From Paenibacillaceae bacterium (GTDB lineage: Bacteria; Bacillota; Bacilli; Paenibacillales; Paenibacillaceae), in contig CAAFUF010000023.1 of NCBI GenBank assembly GCA_900766135.1, forward strand, positions 62,001 through 126,000: 64,000 bases of DNA, read 5' to 3'. Shown in pieces: positions 52,149-60,262 of the stretch. Every line of letters starts with the position of its first letter. The stretch's first letter is position 1. The notes under the pieces were generated by a model. The model was not told the origin of the DNA and did not search any database. It saw only the letters and a program-made list of their open reading frames with translations. The translations under genes were made by a program, and so were the position numbers.

Positions 52149-53099
52149 ATGAGAGAAGAGCTATTGGAACAACTGCAAACGTGGCATGAAGAAGATGAAT
52201 ACGAACAAATCGTTCAAGCCGTCATGGACGTGCCGGCGGAGGAAAGAGATTATGAGCTCATTAGCCATTTGGGGCGGGCGCTGAACAATCTGGAGCGTTA
52301 CGACGAGGCGGTCGAGCAATTTCTGACCGTTGCCGAAGAAGGACAAGACGATCCGCTTTGGCATTACCGGATCGGCCTGGCGTATTACTATTTGGAGCGG
52401 TACGACGAAGCGCGGACCGCGTTTGAGAACGCCGACCGGCTGGATCCGGGGGACGAGGATACGCTGGAGTTCCTCGGCTGGATCGCGGAGAAAACGGCCG
52501 AAGGCGAGACCGGGGGCGAGGAAGCGGCTCAAGAGGCGGCGGCACCTGGTGCGGCGGAAGCAACGAAACCGGAGGCCGAGCACATCGCGGCGGCGCCGGT
52601 CGCTTTCGAAGGTGACTTTGACGCGGCAGGCTTCTGGGACGACGGCAATCCCGCGGCGGAGAAGTACGCCTCCGCGCCGCCGACGGACGCGCTGATCGAG
52701 TCCGTGGAGGAGTCGCTCGTATTCCGCCTGCCGGCTTTCTACGTGAACCTGATGAAAGTACATAACGGCGGAATCCCCCGCAACCGGTATTTCCGGAGCG
52801 AGTCCGGCGAGACCGTCGAAATTTTGGGCCTCATGGGCATCGGGCGAGAGAAGCCGCACTCGCTGTGCGGGGCTGCCGGGAGCCGCGCGACGATCGAGCG
52901 GGAGGGGTATCCCGAATTCGGCGTCGTCCTCTGCGATACGCCGTCCGACGCCGGGGTGGTTATGCTCGACTACCGCGAATCCGCCAATGACGGCGAGCCC
53001 GAGGTGGTTTACGTCGAGAAGGCGAGCAAGAAGGTCACCCGCTTGGCGCCGAACTTCGAGGCGTTCGTCCACGGGTTGACGGGCGGGGCGCAAAGCTAA
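52149..53099 (+). CDS. TPR and SMI1/KNR4 (SUKH) domain protein
   Basis: A 316-residue cytosolic protein. Residues about 1-120 form tetratricopeptide repeats (ALNNLERYDEAVEQFLTVAE; AYYYLERYDEARTAFENADR), followed by an Ala/Glu-rich linker (about 120-155). Residues about 175-310 are a SUKH domain (FRLPAFYVNLMKVHNGGIPR). SUKH proteins often give immunity to secreted toxins; no toxin gene is visible nearby, so the role is open. GGGAGG precedes the ATG at 52149. Confidence 0.82.
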   Translation: MREELLEQLQTWHEEDEYEQIVQAVMDVPAEERDYELISHLGRALNNLERYDEAVEQFLTVAEEGQDDPLWHYRIGLAYYYLERYDEARTAFENADRLDPGDEDTLEFLGWIAEKTAEGETGGEEAAQEAAAPGAAEATKPEAEHIAAAPVAFEGDFDAAGFWDDGNPAAEKYASAPPTDALIESVEESLVFRLPAFYVNLMKVHNGGIPRNRYFRSESGETVEILGLMGIGREKPHSLCGAAGSRATIEREGYPEFGVVLCDTPSDAGVVMLDYRESANDGEPEVVYVEKASKKVTRLAPNFEAFVHGLTGGAQS

Positions 53100-53160
53100 C
53101 CGTCAAGCAAAACGCCCATCTCTGGGAGGGCTCGCACGCGAGGCAAGCCCGGATTCAAAT

Positions 53161-53195
53161 AAGCCGCCAGGATATCATATCCCGGCGGCTTTTTA
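53161..53195 (+). terminator. Terminator after the TPR-SUKH gene
   Basis: AAGCCGCC paired with GGCGGCTT (inner AGG/CCC), followed by TTT. Confidence 0.85.
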
Positions 53196-53207
53196 CCTCA
53201 TGCATAC

Positions 53208-53320
53208 GATTTTTCATACAGATTCCCGGGTTCCGCCCATTTGAGGCCCTTATGGATATGAAATTTCATGCTTATTCCTCCGAAATCGACTGAATTGGTG
53301 AATTATACTCGAAATTTCAT
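53208..53320. repeat. Three-copy palindrome array H (GAAATTTC core)
   Basis: GATTTTTCAT at 53208, GAAATTTCAT at 53260 (within the dyad ATGAAATTTCAT) and GAAATTTCAT at 53311; steps 52 and 51 bp. It lies upstream of the GntR gene. The 3' copies could alternatively be regulator sites. Confidence 0.55.
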
Positions 53321-53413
53321 CGATAATCTCCCGTCTCTCCTTGAGTATAGGGAATAAGGAGTTCCTCGTTCCGCCAAAAAAGGGTAGAATGAGAAGAGAA
53401 GGAGAGGTACCCC

Positions 53414-54142
53414 ATGGCACAATTGGTCTATAAGCAAATCATCGACGACCTGAAGAAGAAAATTTTCTCCGGTCAGTTTGCAAATATGAGACTGCCGGAC
53501 GAGCGCAGCCTGAGTGAGACGTACCAGGTGAGCCGAAGTTCGGTAAAGCGCGCGCTGACGAAAATGGAGCATGACGGCATTCTTTTTAAGAAGCGCGGTT
53601 CCGGCACGTTCATCAATCCCTTATACATAAAAAACGAGTCGATCTTCAACTACGAAGGCTCCAATCTCGGGGTCACCGACAACTTCCAGATGCACGGCAA
53701 GAGGCCGAAGGTCAAGGTGCTCAGCTTCGAGGTGATTCCGCCGACCGAGGAATTGCAGCGCGATTTGTTCCTGGAGCCGCATGATTTCGTGTACAAAATC
53801 GTCCGGTTGCGCCTGTTCGACGAGGAGCCCTTCATGATCGAAACGGGGTACATCCCCATCAAAATCGTGCAGGACCTGAACCAGACGATCATCGAGGGAT
53901 CGATCTTCAACTATTTGGAGGACTCGCGGAACCTGGCCGTGACCAAGTCGTTCCTGTCGATTTACGCCGAGCCGTCCAATTCGCAGGACCAGGAGCTGCT
54001 GCATTTGGCGACGCATGAGCCGGTCAGCATCATGGAGGGGATCTTCTTCCTGGATAACGGCACGCCGTTCGAGTTCTCGCACATGCGCTTCCACTACAAA
54101 TATTCGAAATTTAATACGTTTGTTTCGGTACAGGAGAAATAA
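53414..54142 (+). CDS. GntR-family regulator (HutC/UTRA type)
   Basis: A 242-residue regulator with an N-terminal GntR winged helix (LPDERSLSETYQVSRSSVKR) and a C-terminal UTRA ligand domain (about 85-235), which normally senses sugar phosphates. AAGGAGAGG precedes the ATG. It lies 260 bp upstream of the phosphoketolase gene in the same direction and is its most likely regulator. Confidence 0.9.
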   Translation: MAQLVYKQIIDDLKKKIFSGQFANMRLPDERSLSETYQVSRSSVKRALTKMEHDGILFKKRGSGTFINPLYIKNESIFNYEGSNLGVTDNFQMHGKRPKVKVLSFEVIPPTEELQRDLFLEPHDFVYKIVRLRLFDEEPFMIETGYIPIKIVQDLNQTIIEGSIFNYLEDSRNLAVTKSFLSIYAEPSNSQDQELLHLATHEPVSIMEGIFFLDNGTPFEFSHMRFHYKYSKFNTFVSVQEK

Positions 54143-54158
54143 GTATCGGACGGCATCC

Positions 54159-54194
54159 AAGCAGGCTGAACCCAGGTTCGGCTTGCTTTTTTTT
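54159..54194 (+). terminator. Terminator after the GntR gene
   Basis: A 14-bp stem AAGCAGGCTGAACC/GGTTCGGCTTGCTT (two G-U pairs), followed by T8. It separates GntR from the phosphoketolase unit. Confidence 0.9.
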
Positions 54195-54284
54195 ATCCGG
54201 CGGCGGGCAAAATGGGCATGCTAAAGGTACCGGGGATACAGCGGCGGACCGATCAATTTTCATACTATGTTCAATATTTCACGT

Positions 54285-54347
54285 AATTGGACCGTATCAA
54301 TTTTCAAAAAGGTCGTTATTATAGAAGTATAGGTGAAAACATTCACA
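54285..54347 (+). promoter_or_regulatory. Phosphoketolase control region: dyad and cre site
   Basis: AATTG-N8-CAATT (54285-54302) is a candidate GntR operator. TGAAAACATTCACA (54334-54347) matches the cre consensus at 13 of 14 positions. A probable -10 (TATTAT, 54317-54322) lies between them. Confidence 0.55.
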
Positions 54348-54402
54348 AGGTTAGAATCGAACCAAACAGAAAAAGAAAACAAAGACAAAGGGAGTGGAAG
54401 AA

Positions 54403-56787
54403 ATGGCATTTACGATGACGAACGTCGATTATTCCTCCAAAACGTACCTGGCCAAGCTGGACGCCTATTGGCGCGCAACGAACTATATCTCGGTGGGGCA
54501 GCTGTACCTGAAGGACAACCCGCTGCTGCTGGAACCATTGAAGGAATCGGACGTGAAAGTGAAGCCGATCGGGCACTGGGGCACCATTCCGGGCCAAAAC
54601 TTCATTTACGCCCACTTGAACCGGGTCATTTGCAAATACGACCTGAACATGTTCTACATTGAAGGACCGGGCCACGGCGGACAGGTCATGGTATCGAACT
54701 CTTATCTGGACGGCAGCTACACGGAAATTTATCCGGAAATTACGCAGGATCTTCAAGGGATGAAGAAGCTGTTCAAGCAGTTCTCCTTCCCGGGCGGGGT
54801 TGCTTCCCACGCGGCACCGGAAACGCCGGGGTCGATTCACGAAGGCGGGGAATTGGGGTATTCGCTTTCGCACGGCGCAGGCGCGATTTTGGACCATCCG
54901 GACCTTATTTCGGCGGTCGTTGTTGGTGACGGCGAAGCCGAAACCGGACCGCTCGCGGCATCGTGGTTCTCCAACCGGTTCATCAACCCGATCACGGACG
55001 GAGCCGTTCTGCCGATCCTGCACCTGAACGGATTTAAGATCAGCAACCCAACGATCCTGTCCCGCCAAACGAACGAGGAAATGACCGCGTATTTCAAAGG
55101 CATGGGCTGGGAGCCGATTTTCGTCGAAGGCGAAGATCCGGAGTTGATGCATCCGGCGATGGCGAAAGCACTGGACACGATCGTCGAGAAAATCCAAGCC
55201 ATCCAGAAGCATGCGCGCGAAACCGGGGATGCTACCCGTCCGGTATGGCCGATGCTGGTATTCCGTTCCCCGAAAGGCTGGACGGGACCGAAGGAATGGG
55301 GCGGCGTGCCGAACGAGAATTCGTTCCGTGCCCACCAAGTGCCGATTCCGGTAGACCAAAAGAACATGCAGCACGCTCCGGCTTTGCTGGAATGGATGAA
55401 GAGCTACCGTCCGGAGGAGCTGTTCTACGAGAACGGCCGCTTGAAAGACGAACTCGCCGAAATTCTGCCGAAGGGCAACCGCCGCATGGGCAAAAATCCG
55501 GTCACCGACGCCGGCCGTCTGGTGAAGGACTTGCGCCTTCCGAATTTCCGGGACTATGCGCTGGATAACTCCGTACCGGGTAAAGTTATTGCTCAGGACA
55601 TGGCCGTGCTGGGCAAATACGTGGCCGAGGTCGTGCAACTGAACGAAACGAACAAGAACTTCCGCATCTTCGGCCCGGACGAAACGATGTCCAACCGCCT
55701 TGGACCAGTGTTTGACGTCACTAAACGCCAATGGCTCGACGCCGTGAAGGAGCCGAACGACGAATTCCTGGCTTCCTACGGCCGCGTGATCGATTCGCAG
55801 CTGTCCGAGCATCAGGCGGAAGGCTTGCTGGAAGGCTACGTGCTGACCGGCCGCCACGGCTTCTTCGCCAGCTACGAAGCGTTCCTGCGCGTGGTCGACT
55901 CGATGATCACGCAGCACTTCAAATGGCTGCGCAAAGCGACGGATCATGGCTGGCGCGGGAAGATTCCTTCCCTGAACGTCGTGGCGACATCCACGGTGTT
56001 CCAACAGGACCACAACGGCTATACGCACCAGGATCCAGGCTTGCTGGGCCATCTGGCTGACAAGAAGCCGGAGTTCATCCGCGAGTATTTGCCGGCGGAC
56101 GCCAATACGCTGCTGGCCGTATTCGACCGAATTCTGAACGATCGCCAGAAGATCAACCTGATCGTCTCGTCCAAACATCCGCGTCCGCAATGGTTTACGG
56201 CCGATGAAGCCGCGGAACTGGTGGAGAAGGGCTTGAAAGTCATCGATTGGGCAAGTACCGACCAAGGCGGCGAGCCGGATATCGTGATTGCCTCCTCCGG
56301 CACGGAGCCGACGATGGAGAGCTTGGCCGCGATCAACATCCTGCATGAGAAATTGCCGGATCTGAAAATCCGTTACATCAACGTCGTCGACCTGCTGAAG
56401 CTGAGAAGCCAGAAGTTGGATCCGCGCGGCTTGTCCGATGCAGAATTCGACGCGTTCTTCACCAAAGACAAACCGGTCGTGTTCGCGTTCCATGGTTATG
56501 AAGGCCTGATCAAGGATCTGTTCTTTGACCGTCACAACCATAACCTGCACGTGCATGGCTACCGCGAAAACGGCGATATCACAACGCCGTTCGATATGCG
56601 CGTAGTGAACCAAATGGACCGGTTCGACCTGGTCAAGGAAGCGGTGTTGAACCTGCCGAACGCCGAGCAATACGCTTCGATCGCCGCCGAGATGGATGCG
56701 ATGGTGAAGAAGCACCATGCCTACATCCGCGAGGAAGGCGTCGACTTGCCGGAAGTGGAAAACTGGGTTTGGAAGCCGTTGAAATAA
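54403..56787 (+). CDS. xfp: Xylulose-5-phosphate/fructose-6-phosphate phosphoketolase
   Basis: A TDP-dependent enzyme of 794 residues with HWGTIPGQNFIYAHLNR, GPGHGGQ and the TDP-binding block GDGEAETGP. It splits xylulose 5-phosphate (or fructose 6-phosphate) with phosphate into acetyl phosphate and glyceraldehyde 3-phosphate (or erythrose 4-phosphate). Full family length. AGGGAG precedes the ATG at 54403. Control by the upstream GntR regulator and CcpA is inferred from the promoter region. Pentoses released by the xylanase could feed it. Strong codon bias suggests high expression. Confidence 0.96.
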   Translation: MAFTMTNVDYSSKTYLAKLDAYWRATNYISVGQLYLKDNPLLLEPLKESDVKVKPIGHWGTIPGQNFIYAHLNRVICKYDLNMFYIEGPGHGGQVMVSNSYLDGSYTEIYPEITQDLQGMKKLFKQFSFPGGVASHAAPETPGSIHEGGELGYSLSHGAGAILDHPDLISAVVVGDGEAETGPLAASWFSNRFINPITDGAVLPILHLNGFKISNPTILSRQTNEEMTAYFKGMGWEPIFVEGEDPELMHPAMAKALDTIVEKIQAIQKHARETGDATRPVWPMLVFRSPKGWTGPKEWGGVPNENSFRAHQVPIPVDQKNMQHAPALLEWMKSYRPEELFYENGRLKDELAEILPKGNRRMGKNPVTDAGRLVKDLRLPNFRDYALDNSVPGKVIAQDMAVLGKYVAEVVQLNETNKNFRIFGPDETMSNRLGPVFDVTKRQWLDAVKEPNDEFLASYGRVIDSQLSEHQAEGLLEGYVLTGRHGFFASYEAFLRVVDSMITQHFKWLRKATDHGWRGKIPSLNVVATSTVFQQDHNGYTHQDPGLLGHLADKKPEFIREYLPADANTLLAVFDRILNDRQKINLIVSSKHPRPQWFTADEAAELVEKGLKVIDWASTDQGGEPDIVIASSGTEPTMESLAAINILHEKLPDLKIRYINVVDLLKLRSQKLDPRGLSDAEFDAFFTKDKPVVFAFHGYEGLIKDLFFDRHNHNLHVHGYRENGDITTPFDMRVVNQMDRFDLVKEAVLNLPNAEQYASIAAEMDAMVKKHHAYIREEGVDLPEVENWVWKPLK

Positions 56788-56810
56788 GAAGCGTTGCGAG
56801 GAAAATGAAG

Positions 56811-56846
56811 CAGCCTGCTCCCTTTTGAGGGGGCAGGCTGTTCTGT
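56811..56846 (+). terminator. Terminator after the phosphoketolase gene
   Basis: A 12-bp stem (CAGCCTGCTCCC with GGGGGCAGGCTG, one wobble) around TTTTGA, followed by TTCTGTTT. Confidence 0.88.
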
Positions 56847-56887
56847 TTGGGGCCATAGGCGGCTGAGTGCCTCGGTGCTCCGTGAGC

Positions 56888-57075
56888 TAACGGGCACCAG
56901 AGACGCTAATCGCCTCCAAACGGCGGATTCCTGCCGCTAACGGCACCAGGTGACGTTATTTGCTGCAAACAGGATCGAATAGCCGGTGAAGGAGGCGAAT
57001 AACGTAACGTCCTAGGAGTCTATTACGGCGGAAAGTCGCCGGGAAATGGACGAATAACGTCAATACGGTCCGTTA
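56888..57075. repeat. Four-copy palindrome array F (TAACG-N11-CGTTA)
   Basis: Twenty-one-bp elements at 56888-56908, 56938-56958, 57005-57025 and 57055-57075; steps 50, 67 and 50 bp. Same end sequences as arrays C and D but different cores. Confidence 0.88.
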
Positions 57076-57137
57076 GTCGGGAGATACGTTGAACCGCCGC
57101 CGGTCCGGGGTCATCGGACGAGGGCTAACCAACAGAA

Positions 57138-57314
57138 ATGTTGTAATTCATGCATCATTTTGAGCCTCTAATCGGCTGCGAGCGACGAAATGTTGCATAT
57201 CGTGCAACATTTTTGGCCTTAATCGGTCTCAGGAAGCGGAAATATTGTACTTTTTACAACAAATCGCTCTGAAGTAACGGTTGCGGGGTGAAATTGTTGT
57301 ACGAAATGCAGCAT
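57138..57314. repeat. Four-copy palindrome array G (ATGTTGCA-N5-TGCAACAT)
   Basis: Twenty-one-bp elements at 57138, 57190, 57242 and 57294; all three steps are exactly 52 bp. Copy 2 is a perfect dyad; the others carry substitutions. It lies directly after array F, between the convergent phosphoketolase and amidohydrolase genes. Confidence 0.88.
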
Positions 57315-57335
57315 TTGCATATGGACTGCCTGTCA

Positions 57336-59000
57336 CTAAGGGGCTTCCTGCCTTAGCGGCTTCTCCCGATCGGCCTTCACCGGTGGCCGGACGTCGGGCG
57401 GAATGGGGCAAACGTAGCCTTCCAGGCCGCCGCTGCTTCGCAGCTCTCGCTTTGCGTCTTCGAGCAGCGCCGGCTGCCTAAGCAGCTCGGCCCCTGTCGC
57501 CGCCAACACTTTGGCGGCATGCAGCATGCCTTTGTGGGCGGCGGAAGAGCGCCCCTGCGCGACCATCTGCCACGAGTGGAACGGCGTGTCGGCGGCGAAG
57601 CATACCGTCTCCAGTTGGGCCGTGGGAACAATCCAGCTGACGTCGGCGACATCCGTCGAGCCGAGCATTCGTCCCGTCAGCGGAGCGTAAGGGTCTAGCG
57701 TCTCCGGCAGCGCTGGCGAGTCCGGCGGGAGGGACGAAGCGGCGGGAGCCGACGGGGCGGCCGGGTCAGTTTGGCTAGCCGGATCGGCAGGATCGGCAAG
57801 GACGAGAGGGTCAGCAGGACCAACCGGACCAGCCGGATCAGCCGGATCGGCAGCAGGACTAACCGGATCGGCTGCAGGACCAGCCGGTTCGGAAAGACCG
57901 GAAAGACCGGACTGTCCGCCAGGTGCGCCCGCTTCGCCAGCGCCCGCCGGTTCTGGCCGCAGCGTGGCGGCGATGGCGGCAGCATAACGCCGTTCCGCCT
58001 CCGTAAACGCCGGTACGCCTAACGCTTGGAAGCATCGGTACATCACCCGCTCCAGTGCCACGTTCGGAATGAGGTTGGAGCAGGCCTTCTCGAAGCGGAT
58101 ATTCACCTCCGTCCCGGTCATCAGCGCCGCGCCTCTGGCGACGTCGTTGATACGGGCGTAAACCGCCTTCACGTCGCGGACCTTCGGCGCGCGGATCAAG
58201 TACACGACCTCCGCCGTTGCCGGCACGACGTTAGGGGAGAAGCCGCCGGTGTCCGTCACCGCGTAATGGAAGCGGGTTTCCGGCGGAACATGCTCCCGCA
58301 TATAGTTGGCCCCGACGTTCATGAGCTCGACCGCGTCCAGGGCGCTTCGGCCTTGATGGGGGCTGGCGGCCGCGTGGGCGCTGCGCCCGTGGAACCGATA
58401 GCGGACCTGGTAATTGGCCGAGGAGGTCATGGACACGACCGCGTTGCCGTAGCCGGGATGCCAGGTCAAGGCCGCGTCGACGCCTTCAAAAGCGCCTTCC
58501 CGAACGAGGAACGTCTTGCCGGAACCGCCTTCCTCGGCCGGACAGCCATAGTAGCGAATTGTACCCGGCAGCCCGGTCTCGACCATGTATTCCTTCAGCG
58601 CGATCGCCGCGGCCAAGGAACCCGCGCCAAGCAAATGATGGCCGCAGCCATGACCGTTCCCTCCGTCGGTCGCCGCTTCGGGGGTCGCGATGCCGTCTTG
58701 CTGGCTGAGACCGGGCAGCGCATCGTATTCGCCCAACAGCGCGATGACCGGTCCGCCCGGTCCGCAGCCGTACGATGCCATAAAGGCGGTCGGCAGACCG
58801 CCGATGCCGCGCTCGACCGCGAACCCCGTTTGTTCAAGCCGGTCCGCCAACAGTTTGGCCGATGCGAACTCTTCGAATTTCGTTTCGGCCAGCTCCCAAA
58901 TGCGATCGCTTAGCTCCGTCACGGACGACCCCAGCCCGTCGACGATGACGGCGATGCGCCGCCATTCGGTCTCCCGATCGCGATCCAGTTCGTTCGCCAT
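57336..59000 (-). CDS. M20-family amidohydrolase with Pro/Ala/Asp-rich insert
   Basis: A 554-residue metallo-amidohydrolase of the AbgB/M20D type. It has GEYDALPGL, GGNGHGCGHHLLGAG (metal ligands), PAEEGGSGK (catalytic Glu) and a dimerisation domain at about 190-300. An insert of about 75-80 residues (about 350-427) is almost pure Pro/Ala/Asp/Gly/Ser and is encoded by 9-bp-type microsatellite DNA (57720-57930). The C-terminal lid segment resumes afterwards (GSTDVADVSWIVPT). Likely role: hydrolysis of an N-acyl or amide compound. ATG 59000 lies 5 nt after the upstream stop; GTG 59009 overlaps it. Confidence 0.85.
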   Translation of the reverse strand: MANELDRDRETEWRRIAVIVDGLGSSVTELSDRIWELAETKFEEFASAKLLADRLEQTGFAVERGIGGLPTAFMASYGCGPGGPVIALLGEYDALPGLSQQDGIATPEAATDGGNGHGCGHHLLGAGSLAAAIALKEYMVETGLPGTIRYYGCPAEEGGSGKTFLVREGAFEGVDAALTWHPGYGNAVVSMTSSANYQVRYRFHGRSAHAAASPHQGRSALDAVELMNVGANYMREHVPPETRFHYAVTDTGGFSPNVVPATAEVVYLIRAPKVRDVKAVYARINDVARGAALMTGTEVNIRFEKACSNLIPNVALERVMYRCFQALGVPAFTEAERRYAAAIAATLRPEPAGAGEAGAPGGQSGLSGLSEPAGPAADPVSPAADPADPAGPVGPADPLVLADPADPASQTDPAAPSAPAASSLPPDSPALPETLDPYAPLTGRMLGSTDVADVSWIVPTAQLETVCFAADTPFHSWQMVAQGRSSAAHKGMLHAAKVLAATGAELLRQPALLEDAKRELRSSGGLEGYVCPIPPDVRPPVKADREKPLRQEAP

Positions 59001-59005
59001 CGCGA

Positions 59006-59575
59006 TCACAGGGTCAGTGCGAGCACTTCTTCGGTCGTCATGTTCGCACCGGTTTGCAGATACTCCATGTTCAGCAGGGCCATGTTGTGCGCCTGGCGGC
59101 TGGTTCCCACGACCGCGTCCGACACGACATGGAAATGGTAGTCATGCTGATGGGCGTCCACGGCCGTAAAGCGGACGCAGATGTCAGTCATGCCGCCGAT
59201 CAGGTACAGGCGCTTGATTCCGAGGCAGCGCAGCAGCAAGTCGAGATCGGTGGCAAAAAACGCGCTGTACCGGCGTTTCGTGATGATATATTCGCCTTCG
59301 ATCGGAGCGGTGGAAGGGTGGAACTCCTCAGCGGGTGTTCCTTCCAAGCAATGCACTTTCTCCACGCCGTCCAACTCGCGGCCGAAGTCGCTGTGGTCGG
59401 CGCGGTGCAGCTCTCGGACTTGAATGACCGGCATGCCCAGCTTGCGGAAATGCCCGATGACTTTCGGGGAGTTCAGCAGGCATGTGCCGCCTTCCATGAC
59501 GGGGATGGCGTCGCTTTCCGTGTCGTTCTGAATATCGATGACGAGCAGCGCGCTATGTTCGGGAATTTGTGGCAT
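59006..59575 (-). CDS. Isochorismatase-like cysteine hydrolase (copy 1)
   Basis: A 189-residue hydrolase with Asp in VIDIQNDTES, a Lys in KRRYSAFFATDL and the nucleophile Cys in GGMTDICVRFTAVDAHQ. The family includes N-carbamoylsarcosine amidase, nicotinamidase and ureidoacrylate hydrolase. AAAGGAGGAG precedes the ATG at 59575. It is a clear paralog of the next gene upstream (MPQIPEHS against MITIPEHS). Confidence 0.9.
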   Translation of the reverse strand: MPQIPEHSALLVIDIQNDTESDAIPVMEGGTCLLNSPKVIGHFRKLGMPVIQVRELHRADHSDFGRELDGVEKVHCLEGTPAEEFHPSTAPIEGEYIITKRRYSAFFATDLDLLLRCLGIKRLYLIGGMTDICVRFTAVDAHQHDYHFHVVSDAVVGTSRQAHNMALLNMEYLQTGANMTTEEVLALTL

Positions 59576-59606
59576 GATCCAATCTCCTCCTTTATTTTGC
59601 AATTCC

Positions 59607-60179
59607 TCAATTGAACAAATCTTCCACGGAAATCACCGATCCGGTTTGAAAATACTCGATGTTGTCGAGCGCGGCCTGCGCGACCTCGTCGCTACTCGGC
59701 GTTCCGCAAGCTTCCTTGAACACGTGGACATGGTAATTGTATTGATGTGCGTCGACCGCCGTGTAATGCACGCAAATATCGGTCATGCCGCCGACGAGGA
59801 ACAGATGCTCGGCCTTGAGGCCGCGCAGGAGGATCTCCAAGTCCGTCCCGAAAAAAGCGCTATACCGCCGTTTGTCAACCGTATACTCCCCTTCGATCGG
59901 GGAGGTCGGCTCGTAATACGTCGACTCGGGATTTCCCTCGACGCAGTGGATGTTCTCCGCTCCGTCCAGCTCACGGCCGAAGTCGACCAGATCCTTGCGG
60001 TGGATTTCGCGAATGTGGATGATGGGCACGTCGCCGCGTGTGCGAAAATACTCGGTTACGCGCTCCACATTTTTCAAATACTGCAATCTTCTCTCCGGGA
60101 TACCGCGCGGATGCTTGGCCGGGTCGGAGTTCTGCACGTCGATCAGGATGTACACGCTATGCTCGGGAATCGTAATCAT
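59607..60179 (-). CDS. Isochorismatase-like cysteine hydrolase (copy 2)
   Basis: A 190-residue paralog of copy 1 with the same Asp (IDVQNSD), Lys (KRRYSAFFGTDLEI) and Cys (GGMTDICVHYTAVDAH) positions. I place the start at ATG 60179 because it aligns with copy 1; GGAGG lies 11 nt upstream. The two copies may act on successive intermediates or form a heteromer (inference). Confidence 0.9.
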   Translation of the reverse strand: MITIPEHSVYILIDVQNSDPAKHPRGIPERRLQYLKNVERVTEYFRTRGDVPIIHIREIHRKDLVDFGRELDGAENIHCVEGNPESTYYEPTSPIEGEYTVDKRRYSAFFGTDLEILLRGLKAEHLFLVGGMTDICVHYTAVDAHQYNYHVHVFKEACGTPSSDEVAQAALDNIEYFQTGSVISVEDLFN

Positions 60180-60262
60180 ATAAGGGATCGCCTCCATATC
60201 GAAAATGGGACATCCCGGACCGCCTTGGACACCGCCCGGGATACCGTTATGAAAATGTCTCT

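Noticed and set aside
54343..56856. A very long open frame (837 codons) on the minus strand opposite the phosphoketolase gene
   Set aside because: It is a shadow of the strong codon bias of xfp; it has no ribosome site and encodes no recognisable domain.
35410..57314. The regularly spaced repeats resemble CRISPR arrays
   Set aside because: The repeats are only 20-21 bp, diverge between copies, occur in fours at most, differ in stem between arrays, and no cas genes are present.
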